Source of the DNA: a virus
Virus record (IMG/VR): IMGVR_UViG_3300028883_000267
Span: 1-44,275 of that record
DNA: 44,275 nucleotides
Reading direction: 5' to 3' (one strand)
Position numbers and translations under genes: made by a program. Positions 28,949-37,881 of the stretch are shown here, piece by piece (the stretch's first letter is position 1; the number at the start of each line of letters is the position of its first letter). The notes beneath the pieces were generated by a model. It worked only from the letters and a program-made list of their open reading frames with translations. It ran no database searches and was not told the DNA's origin.

Positions 28949-30367
28949 TTAGCCCCCCCGCCGAATGCCAAGTTTCATCAGGGGCACGTCCATGACACGT
29001 TCAACACTGATGACCTCTGCCTTCAGATCGCCAATCATGGATTGGTTGCCGCGCTGAATCGTCACATTGATTTGGTCGCCCAACTGGACACCGTGGTTTT
29101 CCAGGGGCACCGTGATGACCTCGGTCCCGTGTACATCCTCGGTGTAGTCAAGCACCTTTTCCGCAAACGCAATGGCCGCGGCCTCGTCCACGAGCAGGGT
29201 GTCAAAGGTCTTTTCGTTGTAGGTCTTGTATTGGGCAAACACCGCAGCCTCACGGCTGGTGTCGGTGTAGTAGGTATAGGTGCCATCGCCCCAGTTCTTT
29301 GCATATCCAACCCGAACGGAAGAAACAACCTCCGATGGGTCGTAGGAGATGGAGTGTTTGTTTACGATGTCGCCGGCCAGAATTGTTGCCTGCGCCGCCT
29401 CGCTTGCGTCCACTACCTTGAAGGTGAACAGGTTGTCCGCGTTTACCCGGAACAACCCAAACACGCTACCGCAGATGTCCGCTATCACATCGATGACCGG
29501 AGCCGGTTCCTGCATGTCAATGGTGACGTTGGCAACCAGGGCCTTCGCTGTTGCCCACTCGGTCGTGTCGTAGAACGTGGAGTCGTAGGTATACCCGTAG
29601 GCTTGTGTGATGATTTCCTCAATGGCAGTCAGGGCGTTGGTGTCGGTGCAGGAGTAGGTGATTGGGGCGGTCAGTTGCCGCCGCTTGTCGCTCACCGATA
29701 TGGTGGCCGCCTCTTCTCCCACGGTGATTGACTGCATAAATCCGGTGAACACCCGCAACCACTCGGTATAGTCCACGTCCTCAAACCCGACAAACACCCG
29801 GCAGTCGTTGCCGTAGATGTCCACGTCCCGCCCGAATAGGTCAAACTCCCCGTCTCCGTTGGCAAGTTGCACGCTGATTGCCGGGAAGCTTAGTCGGCCA
29901 TAGAACAACGGATCCCGCGATTCCTTGATTCCAGGGATGTTCATCAACCGGCCTTCTACCGGGACCGGGCCGTTGGTAGGAATGAAGGCGTGGTGTGAGT
30001 AGGCGTAGATTTGCCCAATGCTGATGCTGTGCAATGAGGGTTCGTCGAAGTCGGGGCAGGTAATGTACAATGTCCCGGTCGTGCCGTCGTAATACCACGC
30101 GCTCGGCGTGTCGGACAGGTCGGCGGTGGACGTTCCCTCCGTCAATGGCACACCGTCACACTTTGCGCTTCCGATGGGCCGGAATCCCTGCGCGGTGAAC
30201 CCCTCCTCAAGCAGGGATGTATCTACCCACGAATAGATGTTGTTCGTGTTCACACACCAAAGACCGGCCCCGTTGTTCACCCACTGCTCATTGGGAATGC
30301 CGATGTCCAGTTCCACCACGATACGGTGCTTTGAGGTATTGCGCTGTATCGCAGTGGAAATGGTCAT
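28949..30367 (-). CDS. Tail hub/tip protein (copy 1, no extension)
   Basis: A 472-residue protein, a tandem paralogue of the first 470 residues of the next gene. Segments such as VEGRLMNIPGIKESRDPLFY, GFEDVDYTEWLRVFTGFMQS and DTNALTAIEEIITQAYGYTY suggest a hub/baseplate protein of the gp27/Tal fold with strand-rich domains. It ends right after the unit where copy 2 continues into the fibre. The start overlaps the upstream stop (ATGA). Confidence 0.75.
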   Translation of the reverse strand: MTISTAIQRNTSKHRIVVELDIGIPNEQWVNNGAGLWCVNTNNIYSWVDTSLLEEGFTAQGFRPIGSAKCDGVPLTEGTSTADLSDTPSAWYYDGTTGTLYITCPDFDEPSLHSISIGQIYAYSHHAFIPTNGPVPVEGRLMNIPGIKESRDPLFYGRLSFPAISVQLANGDGEFDLFGRDVDIYGNDCRVFVGFEDVDYTEWLRVFTGFMQSITVGEEAATISVSDKRRQLTAPITYSCTDTNALTAIEEIITQAYGYTYDSTFYDTTEWATAKALVANVTIDMQEPAPVIDVIADICGSVFGLFRVNADNLFTFKVVDASEAAQATILAGDIVNKHSISYDPSEVVSSVRVGYAKNWGDGTYTYYTDTSREAAVFAQYKTYNEKTFDTLLVDEAAAIAFAEKVLDYTEDVHGTEVITVPLENHGVQLGDQINVTIQRGNQSMIGDLKAEVISVERVMDVPLMKLGIRRGG

Positions 30368-31107
30368 AACTCAAACCAGACAGTTACCCACCCGCGGTTT
30401 GCTACGGTTCCCGCCGTGGCATCGTATGATGAACTGTCAAACATTCCGCCACCATATCGGGACAGGTTTATGACGCCTCCGTCAGCGTCAATCATCCAAC
30501 TACCTTCTTCACCTCCAGAACCGTCACCGCCCCGGACGTCGTATGTCAGGGGTCTCGAATCAGAAGCCGCACTATCAGGAAAAATGATTACCGAAACTGA
30601 ACGAACGTTTTCTCTCGTGATTCCTGGAACGGGAACTTCTTTGTTTGCGTCCGTATCCATGTCCCATTCGCCGATTTGGCACTTCACGCAACACAGTTCC
30701 CCGTGTCTTGTTGGCAGAAAAAAGGCACTCTCATACGATGTCGCGCCGGACTTGTAGACCCCGCCCACGTACCGTGTCAACGACGCCGCCGATGCATACC
30801 ACCCCTGCTTGGAATCTGACCAAGCCGGGGCCGTGTCCGTATACTCTGCCGTGATGGTCTGGCTACCCGCGCTTCCGGCAGGTATCACCGTGATGTACGC
30901 AACACCACCCGTGGTCACCGCCGTCCAGCTTGAGGCGTTCGGGGTCTCGTCAGACGCGAAGGTAAAGAACCCACCGGCGACCTCCACCTTGCTGCCCGCC
31001 GCAATCACCGACTCCGCAGACGTAGTGAAGTTGGTCAGGCTGATTGCCTGGAATCCCAACAGTGAATTGATTATGGTTACCGCAGTCGCTACCTGTGCCC
31101 CTGCCAT
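30364..31107 (-). CDS. Tail tip-associated protein
   Basis: A 247-residue, strand-rich protein with a Ser/Thr/Ala-rich N-terminal part and a later GELCCVKCQIGEWDMDTD segment. It starts with a TAATG junction at the end of the distal tail gene (GGGAGGACTTGTA upstream). Between the distal tail and hub genes it is probably structural. No family recognised. Confidence 0.55.
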   Translation of the reverse strand: MAGAQVATAVTIINSLLGFQAISLTNFTTSAESVIAAGSKVEVAGGFFTFASDETPNASSWTAVTTGGVAYITVIPAGSAGSQTITAEYTDTAPAWSDSKQGWYASAASLTRYVGGVYKSGATSYESAFFLPTRHGELCCVKCQIGEWDMDTDANKEVPVPGITRENVRSVSVIIFPDSAASDSRPLTYDVRGGDGSGGEEGSWMIDADGGVINLSRYGGGMFDSSSYDATAGTVANRGWVTVWFEL

Positions 31108-31859
31108 TACAAGTCCTCCCTAAGCGTCATGCTCCACTCAAACTGCATGCGCCGCGTATGCTGAAAATCAATCGCCCCATCTATCGAGCAGTAGCACGGC
31201 TCCACGATGGGATAGGTCCGCAGTGAATCGAAGTTGCAGAAGATGACGCTTGCGTGATTGCCCACCGCGTCAAACATGGTCTGCACGGCGGTCAATGCCG
31301 TGCCCCCGGTCCTGGGGAATGAAAGGCTGAACTCCCGCCACCCACTGCCCTCGGTGGCGAACTTCTGCCGACCCCGCCCATAGACCACCGTGTCATCGCG
31401 GTCCTTGGTGACCGAGAAGGAAACCAGACTTGCCGGGTCAATCGCAAGGTACGTGCCCAACCACAGGCGGCCCGCTTCCACGTACCCGTCAGAATTGCTC
31501 CCATCGTCAAGCGTGAATCGCCAATACTGGTAGGTCTCAGCGCTGCCGAGAAACTTGAGAATCGCCCCGGTGCTGTAGGTCATGCTGGTGGTGAACGAAG
31601 GCGAGCCCCACGAGTCGGAGGTGTGCGCTTCAACGGTCACCGCTGCGGACCCGGAGAGGTTGTGGCCCAATACCGCCATGGTGTCCACGTCCTGCGCGGA
31701 ACCCAGGTCAACCACCACCGTCTGTGCCGTGGCAGCAGTTGAGCGCCACCGCTTCGCCAATCGCCCGTTCTGCACGTTCTCAATGGGGTACAACAGGCTT
31801 TCGGTCAGTGCGGTTGGTGCGGTCGCTGCGTCTATCAGGTTTTCGTAGGCTATTCTCAT
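31107..31859 (-). CDS. Distal tail protein with discoidin-like domain
   Basis: A 250-residue protein. The first ~140 residues (VVVDLGSAQDVDTMAVLGHN then AETYQYWRFTLDDGSNSDGY with EAGRLWLG) match the F5/8-type C (discoidin-like) beta-sandwich common in distal tail proteins; the rest is a strand-rich Dit-like part (WREFSLSFPRTGG; RRMQFEWSMTLREDL). It directly follows the tape measure gene, the standard place. Confidence 0.72.
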   Translation of the reverse strand: MRIAYENLIDAATAPTALTESLLYPIENVQNGRLAKRWRSTAATAQTVVVDLGSAQDVDTMAVLGHNLSGSAAVTVEAHTSDSWGSPSFTTSMTYSTGAILKFLGSAETYQYWRFTLDDGSNSDGYVEAGRLWLGTYLAIDPASLVSFSVTKDRDDTVVYGRGRQKFATEGSGWREFSLSFPRTGGTALTAVQTMFDAVGNHASVIFCNFDSLRTYPIVEPCYCSIDGAIDFQHTRRMQFEWSMTLREDL

Positions 31860-34309
31860 ACAACCGCCCTCGCGTCTATCAACAGACGCCCGTCCTTTGC
31901 GGCATTGCCCGTGAAGTCAAGGAGGGTCTGTCCGTCCAGGTTGACCACCACATGAGTCTGCCCGCCGCCCACGTCGGAGAAGTTCCCCCGCGCACTCATG
32001 AGGTCTCCCAGTTGGTCAAGCGGCAGAATCAACTCCGGCTGCCCACCCTCACCGATGAGCGCCTGTGTTGGTCCCGTGACAATGCCGCCCTGTGCCATGG
32101 CCGGAAGCGGTTGTGCGGCAATCGCCGCTATCTGGGCGCCACCGGTGATGCCGGCAAGTACCGAAAGCACGACACCGGCAATACCGCCCGGATCCGCAAG
32201 AAACCCAATGATTGCCTGTGCGGTATCAATGGTCGCATTGAAGATTCCCAGTGTTTTTTCGCGCCGTGCCTGCTTGCGCTTGATGTCGAGTATCAGGGCG
32301 TCTTTCTCTTCCTCGGATGCCGCACTTGCCTCAATATTGGCTATCTCAGCTTCTGCCCGGGCACCGGAGATGCCAATGATTGCATCTGCCATCCGTTGCG
32401 TGGCGTCAATGATGCGGTCGGCATAGTTGGTCTCATACCAGTCAGCAAACTTCTCCCACGCCGTTTGCTGGGCCTCTGCGTCTGTGGCAAGTCGGGCCAC
32501 CGCGTTGCGCACACTGACCACCGCTCCGGTGACGTCTTCTTCCCATTGCGTCCAGGCGGCATTGTCTACTTCAACGGACTGGGTGTTGTCCGAAACCGCG
32601 CCGGACAGATTGCGGTAAAGCGCTATTCGCTGGGCTGTGCTTGTCCCGGTGAAGTTGTTTTCTTCTTCCTCCATCAGGGCCATGCCGGCCAGACGCTCGG
32701 CGTTCAGGCGTTCCCGCTCGGTCCTTTCTGCGTTTGCCACCCGTGCGCGAACGTTGGCTGCCCCGACAAACGCCCCGGTTGTTCCTTCCTCTTGCTCGCC
32801 ATACAGCCTCACGGCTTCGGTCAGGCCCTCAATTGCACTGGTTGTCTCTTCTGCCCCGTCGCCAAGGTCATTGAGTCCGGCAAGCAACTCCTCCGCACTC
32901 ACCGTGGTGTCGTCAAACGCTTCCTGGTTGGCTTCAAGCGCTACCTGTTCCTCGTCCCACGCATCCTCGATTTCCTGTATGGCACTGAGCAAATCAGACA
33001 GGCGTTGTCGGTTATTCTCAACCCGTGTACTGGCGTTGTCCCGCATCGTGATGAGGTTGCCCAACTGCGTGAGTTGTGCGCGGTTCAGCGTGGCCCGCCG
33101 CTCCATCAGGTCGTTGTACTCTTCCTCTGTCCGGTTGAGGAGGTCCGTGTCCTCTCGCAACTGCCGGGCGGTCTCCACGCGGTCTTCCATGAACCGGGAA
33201 CGCGCAGCTTCCTGCTCCTCCTTGCTCAGCGTCCGCACCGCGTTGGCGGTGTCGTAGAGGAGTCGTTCGTACTCCCTCTTGCGCCGGATGAGAAGCACAA
33301 TTCCGGCGGTCAGTGCAGCCACCGCCGTTATCGCCAGCACGATGGCCCCGGCCGGTGGTGCGGCGAGTAAAGCAAGGGCCGCTTTTATGCCCCCGATAAT
33401 TGCGGGCAACTTACTCAGCATGATAAGCAACGGACCAACAGCCGCCGCCAACCCGGAGACCACAAGGATGGTGCGCCGCGTCCCCGTGTCCATCTCGGCC
33501 CACCGCTGCACCATGTCTGTCGCGGCATCAACAATGTTTTTGAGGGATGGCAGCAGGATTTCAGCAAACGACCGCCCGAGAATGGCAACGTTGTCTTTCA
33601 GGGTGGAGAACTTGCCGGCAAGGGTCTGTGACGCCCGCTCCATGCCCCCGAAGAACAACCCGCCCTCGGATGTTGCGAGGGTGAACGCCTGCGCGACCTC
33701 TTCCGCACTGATTGCGCCCTCGGACATACGGTCCTTGAGTTCCGCCATGGTCTCGCCGGTCTGTTCGCTGATGATTTGCAGGGGATTGAACCCAACGTTG
33801 ATGAGTTGGAGCAAATCCTGCCCCATGAGACGCCCCGCGCTCTGCACCTGGCCATACACCAGGGCCAACTGACCCAACCGTTGGCTGTCGCCAAGCGAGA
33901 TGTCGCCAAGTTCTTTCAAAACAGGAAGTACGTTGTCTGCCTCAACCCCGAATGCAAGCAGGGTCTTTGTCCCGTCTGCAAGGTCGGTCATTTGGAACGG
34001 GGTCATCGCGGCCATGTCGGTCAACCGCTGAATCATGAGGGCAGCATCTTCAGCACTGCCCAGCATGGTCTCAAATGCCGCGCTTTGGAGTTCCAGGTCT
34101 GCCGCAGACTTGATTGCCGCGGCGCCAAGCCCGACTATTGGCAGGGTGATGCCCATGGTGAGGGTTCGGCCGGCACGCGCCATGCCCCGCGCAATGCGTT
34201 TGACGTCGCGGTCAAACTGGCTCATCTTCCGGCTTGAACCTTCAACCTTGCGGACGAAATCGGCAGTGTCACCAACTATTTTGACTACAAGGTCACCTAA
34301 CTGGCCCAT
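31856..34309 (-). CDS. Tail tape measure protein
   Basis: An 817-residue protein. The N-terminus (VKIVGDTADFVRKVEGSSRK; RGMARAGRTLTMGITLPIVG) and TMLGSAEDAALMIQRLTDMA belong to the TP901-type tape measure family; residues ~270-340 hold hydrophobic helices (AALALLAAPPAGAIVLAITA); residues ~345-480 are coiled coil; the C-terminus has IGEGGQPELILPLDQL. It sets tail length and enters the host at DNA ejection. At about 1.5 angstrom per residue the tail would be near 120 nm. Confidence 0.92.
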   Translation of the reverse strand: MGQLGDLVVKIVGDTADFVRKVEGSSRKMSQFDRDVKRIARGMARAGRTLTMGITLPIVGLGAAAIKSAADLELQSAAFETMLGSAEDAALMIQRLTDMAAMTPFQMTDLADGTKTLLAFGVEADNVLPVLKELGDISLGDSQRLGQLALVYGQVQSAGRLMGQDLLQLINVGFNPLQIISEQTGETMAELKDRMSEGAISAEEVAQAFTLATSEGGLFFGGMERASQTLAGKFSTLKDNVAILGRSFAEILLPSLKNIVDAATDMVQRWAEMDTGTRRTILVVSGLAAAVGPLLIMLSKLPAIIGGIKAALALLAAPPAGAIVLAITAVAALTAGIVLLIRRKREYERLLYDTANAVRTLSKEEQEAARSRFMEDRVETARQLREDTDLLNRTEEEYNDLMERRATLNRAQLTQLGNLITMRDNASTRVENNRQRLSDLLSAIQEIEDAWDEEQVALEANQEAFDDTTVSAEELLAGLNDLGDGAEETTSAIEGLTEAVRLYGEQEEGTTGAFVGAANVRARVANAERTERERLNAERLAGMALMEEEENNFTGTSTAQRIALYRNLSGAVSDNTQSVEVDNAAWTQWEEDVTGAVVSVRNAVARLATDAEAQQTAWEKFADWYETNYADRIIDATQRMADAIIGISGARAEAEIANIEASAASEEEKDALILDIKRKQARREKTLGIFNATIDTAQAIIGFLADPGGIAGVVLSVLAGITGGAQIAAIAAQPLPAMAQGGIVTGPTQALIGEGGQPELILPLDQLGDLMSARGNFSDVGGGQTHVVVNLDGQTLLDFTGNAAKDGRLLIDARAVV

Positions 34310-34312
34310 TGC

Positions 34313-34950
34313 CTATTCCTCTATTTCTACGCCGTACTGCTCGCGCAGTTCGTCCCGGCGTTGCCGGATCTCATCGGCCGATGCTCCCACAAGCGAGCCC
34401 CCGTCCGACTTTGGCTTGGGGTACTTGAACCGCATCCCCTCGTTCAGGTACATCACGATCTGCCCGAAGCTCATGTGCTCCAGCAAGTACTCTTTCTTCC
34501 ACCCGTACAGAATCCCCATGATGGCGAACAGGCGGCCGAGTCTTACGGGGTCTCCTCGTCCGCCTGTGGCTTTTTTACCTCCGGGTCCTCCGCTGTTTCC
34601 AGACTGTTGAACACGGCCCTGGTCACGTAGTCCATCAGGGCCTTGATTTGAATCACGTCCGTGTTGACAAGCAACCACTCTTTGTTCATGTCTGGGTACT
34701 GCGATTGCGTAATGGCCGCACACAGTTCCGCCGCAATCTCAAAGCTCCGCCGCGCCTCTTTCCCGCCGGCCTCAACCTTCTTCAGTTTCTCCGGTGTGTT
34801 GGTGAGGTCGTTGAGTTCCTGCTGCATTCCCATGATGTCGATGGCGACCCCGGAGGGGATGAAAGACACGTCAATGTCCTTCCCTCCGAGGCGCACAAAC
34901 TCTTTTGGCGGCCGCAGTACATCAAGGTCATGTACGATGGGTTCGCTCAT
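34313..34950 (-). CDS. Tail assembly chaperone, frameshift product (G-T fusion)
   Basis: A product of about 212 residues made by a -1 frameshift: residues 1-127 are read from 34950, then the ribosome slips at the A AAA AAG heptamer (34576-34570) and continues in the other frame (ATGGRGDPVRLGRLFAIMGI) to 34313. GGAGG lies just before the slip site. Siphophages make such fusions at a low ratio so that the T part can recruit tape measure and tail protein. The gene precedes the tape measure gene by three bases. Confidence 0.8.
34543..34950 (-). CDS. Tail assembly chaperone (G protein)
   Basis: A 135-residue protein, the unshifted product. It starts LDVLRPPKEFVRLGGKDIDV and has a helical body (RRSFEIAAELCAAITQSQYP; IKALMDYVTRAVFNSLE). 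It lies between the major tail protein and tape measure genes, as expected for the chaperone coating the tape measure before tail tube growth. Confidence 0.82.
   Translation of the reverse strand: MSEPIVHDLDVLRPPKEFVRLGGKDIDVSFIPSGVAIDIMGMQQELNDLTNTPEKLKKVEAGGKEARRSFEIAAELCAAITQSQYPDMNKEWLLVNTDVIQIKALMDYVTRAVFNSLETAEDPEVKKPQADEETP
34570..34576 (-). promoter_or_regulatory. Programmed -1 frameshift site
   Basis: The heptamer A AAA AAG lies in the correct phase of the chaperone gene (codons GTA AAA AAG). A GGAGG sequence immediately upstream could pair with 16S rRNA and stimulate the slip. The -1 frame opens into the conserved second chaperone part. Confidence 0.8.
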
Positions 34951-34952
34951 GC

Positions 34953-35564
34953 TCAGACTCCAAGCTCACTTTCGATGAAGAACAACTGGTCTCCGGCTGT
35001 CCTGGAGGTGTCCAGTTCCGCGGTCAGGGTGAACGGAATCACCATGGCCGGGTCGGTGTCGTGGTCTGACTTCGGCGTGAACGCGATACCCTGCTCAATC
35101 TTCGCCTTGTAGACCACAAGGATGGTCTGCGCCGTCGAACCATCCACCATCGTGGTGTTCTCAAACGCAAATGCCTTGCCGGTCAGGGTGTTAAGCCCGC
35201 CCGTGGAGAACGTGTTTGCAGTGCCGGCGCCGCTGATGTACGTGGCGGCCGTGGCCGAGTTCTCCGTGTCCAGGTTGCCGCCCCGGATTGCGTCAAATGT
35301 CGGCGGCCAGAACTCAAGAAGTTCAAAGCTCACCGTCAAGGTCTGATTCGCAACCAGTTCCTCCGGCATGTCCGAATTGCCCGCCTGCGTGGTTGTTCGC
35401 TCAATGTTCTCCTGAATGCTGGTCAGGTTGCCGAGGCCCAGCACCGTGCCAAGAGAACCACCGGCGAAAACTCCCGCCGATGCGGCCACGCCCAACCGGA
35501 ACCCGCCCTGAAGCAACGTCCCGGCGTTCGTCAAACTTGTCTGCTGATAATGTCCAAGTGCCAT
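34953..35564 (-). CDS. Major tail (tube) protein
   Basis: A 203-residue protein with an Ala/Gly-rich N-terminal part (GGFRLGVAASAGVFAGGSLG) and strand-rich body (LVANQTLTVSFELLEFWPPT; DTDPAMVIPFTLTAELDTSR). Size, position before the chaperones and TAGGAGGGTG ribosome-binding site fit the tube protein of a siphophage. Direct motif evidence is limited. Confidence 0.72.
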   Translation of the reverse strand: MALGHYQQTSLTNAGTLLQGGFRLGVAASAGVFAGGSLGTVLGLGNLTSIQENIERTTTQAGNSDMPEELVANQTLTVSFELLEFWPPTFDAIRGGNLDTENSATAATYISGAGTANTFSTGGLNTLTGKAFAFENTTMVDGSTAQTILVVYKAKIEQGIAFTPKSDHDTDPAMVIPFTLTAELDTSRTAGDQLFFIESELGV

Positions 35565-35576
35565 TTTTGCACCCTC

Positions 35577-35975
35577 CTATCCTACTGTTGATTCGTTATG
35601 CACGAACCTCACGTCAACCGGGACGTGATACAGATCCGTGTCCGGCTCGGGAATCATCATCTTCCCCTCAACCGTTCCACATTGAATGTCAAACCCGTCC
35701 ACCGTGCCCCGGAAGTTGTGGAATAAGACACAGACTTTCCGCGCCAGGTCTTGCACATCCTCCGGCTTTGCTGCACGGCAACTGATTTGATACCGCGGGG
35801 CCTCAAGCACCCCGTTATGAAGCGGGATGTACCCCGCCTCGAAGAAATTGATGCACGGTGCGTCACCACCGGGCCGCATGCCATGGAACACCCCGGCAGA
35901 CCCAACGATGTCGGTGATGTCCGAATCGTGGAGTAACCGGTAACCAATCGCTTGCGAAATGGTGCTTGCACTCAC
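35577..35975 (-). CDS. Tail terminator/completion protein (DUF3168-like)
   Basis: A 132-residue protein, strand-helix mixture with NFFEAGYIPLHNGVLEAPRY and DLYHVPVDVRFVHNE, as in gp17/DUF3168-type tail completion proteins that cap the tube. The start is GTG at 35975, overlapping the upstream stop (GTGA), with AGGAGAAGGGC before it. Confidence 0.7.
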   Translation of the reverse strand: MSASTISQAIGYRLLHDSDITDIVGSAGVFHGMRPGGDAPCINFFEAGYIPLHNGVLEAPRYQISCRAAKPEDVQDLARKVCVLFHNFRGTVDGFDIQCGTVEGKMMIPEPDTDLYHVPVDVRFVHNESTVG

Positions 35976-36430
35976 GCCCTTCTCCTACGTGCGGCCGCCC
36001 TTGTTCGGCGCCGCTTGTTGATCACTCGCTGTCCCGCACGTCCAGCCTCGGCCAGTACCGCGTTGAAACTGGAATCCATCGCCGGGCGCATGAACGGATG
36101 GGCGGGCTTGTCGTATGTCCCATACTCAACCCAGTGCGCCCAATACACGCGCTCGCTTCGCCGTCCGGCGAACACCCACGCGCCGGGCAACGCCGTCTCA
36201 TAGCTCCCGCCGGCCAGCCCTCGCGCCAGGGTCTCAATCTGGGACCGCTTGCGCCGCCCCATCGCACGGATGGACAGTTTCAATGCCCCGGTGTCCTCTG
36301 GAACCAATGCCCTCGCTTTGGTGGCAATGACCTCCGCGCTGCTGAGTAGTGCCTGTTGCACCTCGGTGTACATTTCCTTCGTGATTTGCTCGCCATGCCA
36401 GATGCTTGACGTCTCAATCGTTTGGATCAT
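35972..36430 (-). CDS. HK97 gp10-like head-tail component
   Basis: A 152-residue protein with the family pattern: helical start (QQALLSSAEVIATKARALVP), EDTGALKLSIRA, then AHWVEYGTYDKPAHPFMRPA. The last motif (W-EYG...P.HPFMRP) is diagnostic. It joins head and tail. The basic Arg/Ala tail (NKRRRTRAAARRRRA) is notable. Confidence 0.88.
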   Translation of the reverse strand: MIQTIETSSIWHGEQITKEMYTEVQQALLSSAEVIATKARALVPEDTGALKLSIRAMGRRKRSQIETLARGLAGGSYETALPGAWVFAGRRSERVYWAHWVEYGTYDKPAHPFMRPAMDSSFNAVLAEAGRAGQRVINKRRRTRAAARRRRA

Positions 36431-36750
36431 GCTTCCACCAGTTCCTTCAGCATCAGTTCCAGTTCCCGGTTCCGTTCGCTCGGGTTCATCACGCTGACAA
36501 TCTCAAAGGTCCGGTCTCCAAAAATCACCCGCATGGTCGGCGTTATGCCCGCCGTGTACCGCATGCGCATCCGCAGTGTGACCTCGCTGTTTTCCATGCC
36601 GCTTTCGATCCACTCCCGCCCTCTCAGCGGTTCAATGGACGCCCAGCACACCGTTGCGGTGCCCCAGGATGTCGTTATCCCGCCGTACCCGTCATTGGCG
36701 TGCGTCGGCTCTTTGATCCAGCACTTGTGCCGCAAGCGACCAGAGTTCAT
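36427..36750 (-). CDS. Head closure / head-tail adaptor protein
   Basis: A 107-residue protein of the SPP1 gp16/HK97 gp7 type: LRHKCWIKEPTHANDGYGGI, then TVCWASIEPLRGREW, RMRMRYTAGITPTMRVIFGD and RTFEIVSVMNPSERN. ATG 36750 gives an ATGA overlap with the upstream stop; a GTG three codons earlier is possible. It closes the packaged head before tail joining. Confidence 0.85.
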   Translation of the reverse strand: MNSGRLRHKCWIKEPTHANDGYGGITTSWGTATVCWASIEPLRGREWIESGMENSEVTLRMRMRYTAGITPTMRVIFGDRTFEIVSVMNPSERNRELELMLKELVEA

Positions 36751-37349
36751 ACCGGCCACACCCTGTTTAGGGTCAGCAGAGAATCAGCGCCCACAAACGC
36801 ATTTTTCACCCAGTCGGGATGCCGGTGTCCGACGTCATCGTTCTCACGGTGTTCGTACATATGCCCGACAACGAGTTTGATGGCCTGCGTGATTTCAGCC
36901 GGCACCGATGATGCCGCGCTGCCGTAACCCGCCACATACTCAACCTCCACACCCACTCCCGGGCGCAGAACCGCGCTCGGCCAACTCTCCCCGTACCCCA
37001 GCCTCAGCTTCCCCGGCTCCGACGCGGTGTCTGCGTAGTAGTTACCAGCAGTCATCGTGGTTGCCGTTCCGCCCGTGCCGTAGTACTTGACAGATGTCAC
37101 AGACATCAGCGGTGGCCGCGGAAGCGTTATCCACGCCTCACTCGGGAACCTTTCGAGCGTCAGTTTCCACGTTTGCTCCAGGTAGGCCCGATTTTGGAAA
37201 GCCTCGCAGTACCGTCGCGCCGCGGTAAGAAACGCCATGATTGTCGTGTCCTCGTCGTTGCCGGACGTTTCGCTCAAGCGCAGATGGTCTTTGACCTCAT
37301 CGAGGTCAAGAGGCTCAATGGCTGGTTGCGTCACGATTGTCAGCGCCAT
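36747..37349 (-). CDS. Head-tail connector (gp6-like)
   Basis: A 200-residue protein. Residues ~8-45 (PLDLDEVKDHLRLSETSGND, DTTIMAFLTAARRYCEAFQN) are the start of gp6-like connector proteins, followed by QTWKLTLERFPSEAWITLPR, PPLMSVTSVKYYG and a helical end (ITQAIKLVVGHMYEHRE). It forms the ring beneath the portal. Confidence 0.87.
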   Translation of the reverse strand: MALTIVTQPAIEPLDLDEVKDHLRLSETSGNDEDTTIMAFLTAARRYCEAFQNRAYLEQTWKLTLERFPSEAWITLPRPPLMSVTSVKYYGTGGTATTMTAGNYYADTASEPGKLRLGYGESWPSAVLRPGVGVEVEYVAGYGSAASSVPAEITQAIKLVVGHMYEHRENDDVGHRHPDWVKNAFVGADSLLTLNRVWPV

Positions 37350-37404
37350 GCGTCATCTCCCAGGGGTCAGGGTGGGGAGCCACCGGCCCCCCACCAAATC
37401 ACCA
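37350..37404 (-). other. Hairpin-bearing gap between capsid accessory and connector genes
   Basis: The 55 bases hold GGTGGGG and CCCCACC as a perfect 7-bp stem with an 11-nt loop. No T-run follows, so it is not a clear terminator; it may protect the upstream message or be a weak pause. Confidence 0.3.
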
Positions 37405-37869
37405 CTATGCGATTGCTGTAGCAGTGATGTCCTCCTGATACCGTCCGCCGGAAAGCACAACCATGGCAGACCCCAACTTGCTCGTGCCGGGGTCGCTGAT
37501 GTTCAACTGCACGTACTGATACCCGTCACTGAGTTCGTCAGCGTCAAGCTCAATCACCGCAAATGCGGCAGTGCCGGCAGCAATGGTGATGGTGGACGCT
37601 GCGGCAAGGGCCGCATCCAGGGTGTCACCGTTGGCGGTCGCTTCCTGCGCAAACCGGAACGTCACCGCGGTGCGGCCGGTCCCACCAAACCCGGTGCATT
37701 CACCCAGGGACAGGGTACAACCAGACCCCGCGCCGAAGTTCACCAGGATGGAAGCGTGCCCCCACCCTGCCATCGAAAAAGTGTCCGAGGTCGCCGCAGC
37801 GCTCAAAGACTGCGGCGCCAGGAGCTGCACAATGTGGCCTTGTTCGGCCGCTACAAATCCTTTGCTCAT
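37405..37869 (-). CDS. Capsid-associated (decoration-like) protein
   Basis: A 154-residue, strand-rich, Ala/Gly/Thr-rich protein (GHASILVNFGAGSGCTLSLG; YQYVQLNISDPGTSKLGSAM). It lies directly after the major capsid gene with its own AAGGGAGGAATG site, the common place for a decoration protein. A minor fibre is the alternative. No specific family seen. Confidence 0.55.
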   Translation of the reverse strand: MSKGFVAAEQGHIVQLLAPQSLSAAATSDTFSMAGWGHASILVNFGAGSGCTLSLGECTGFGGTGRTAVTFRFAQEATANGDTLDAALAAASTITIAAGTAAFAVIELDADELSDGYQYVQLNISDPGTSKLGSAMVVLSGGRYQEDITATAIA

Positions 37870-37881
37870 TTCATTCCTCCC

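Noticed and set aside
31724-33370. Long plus-strand open frame of about 548 codons opposite the tape measure gene
   Set aside because: It is antisense to a clear tape measure protein, rich in Cys, His and Arg in no family pattern, with no start signal.
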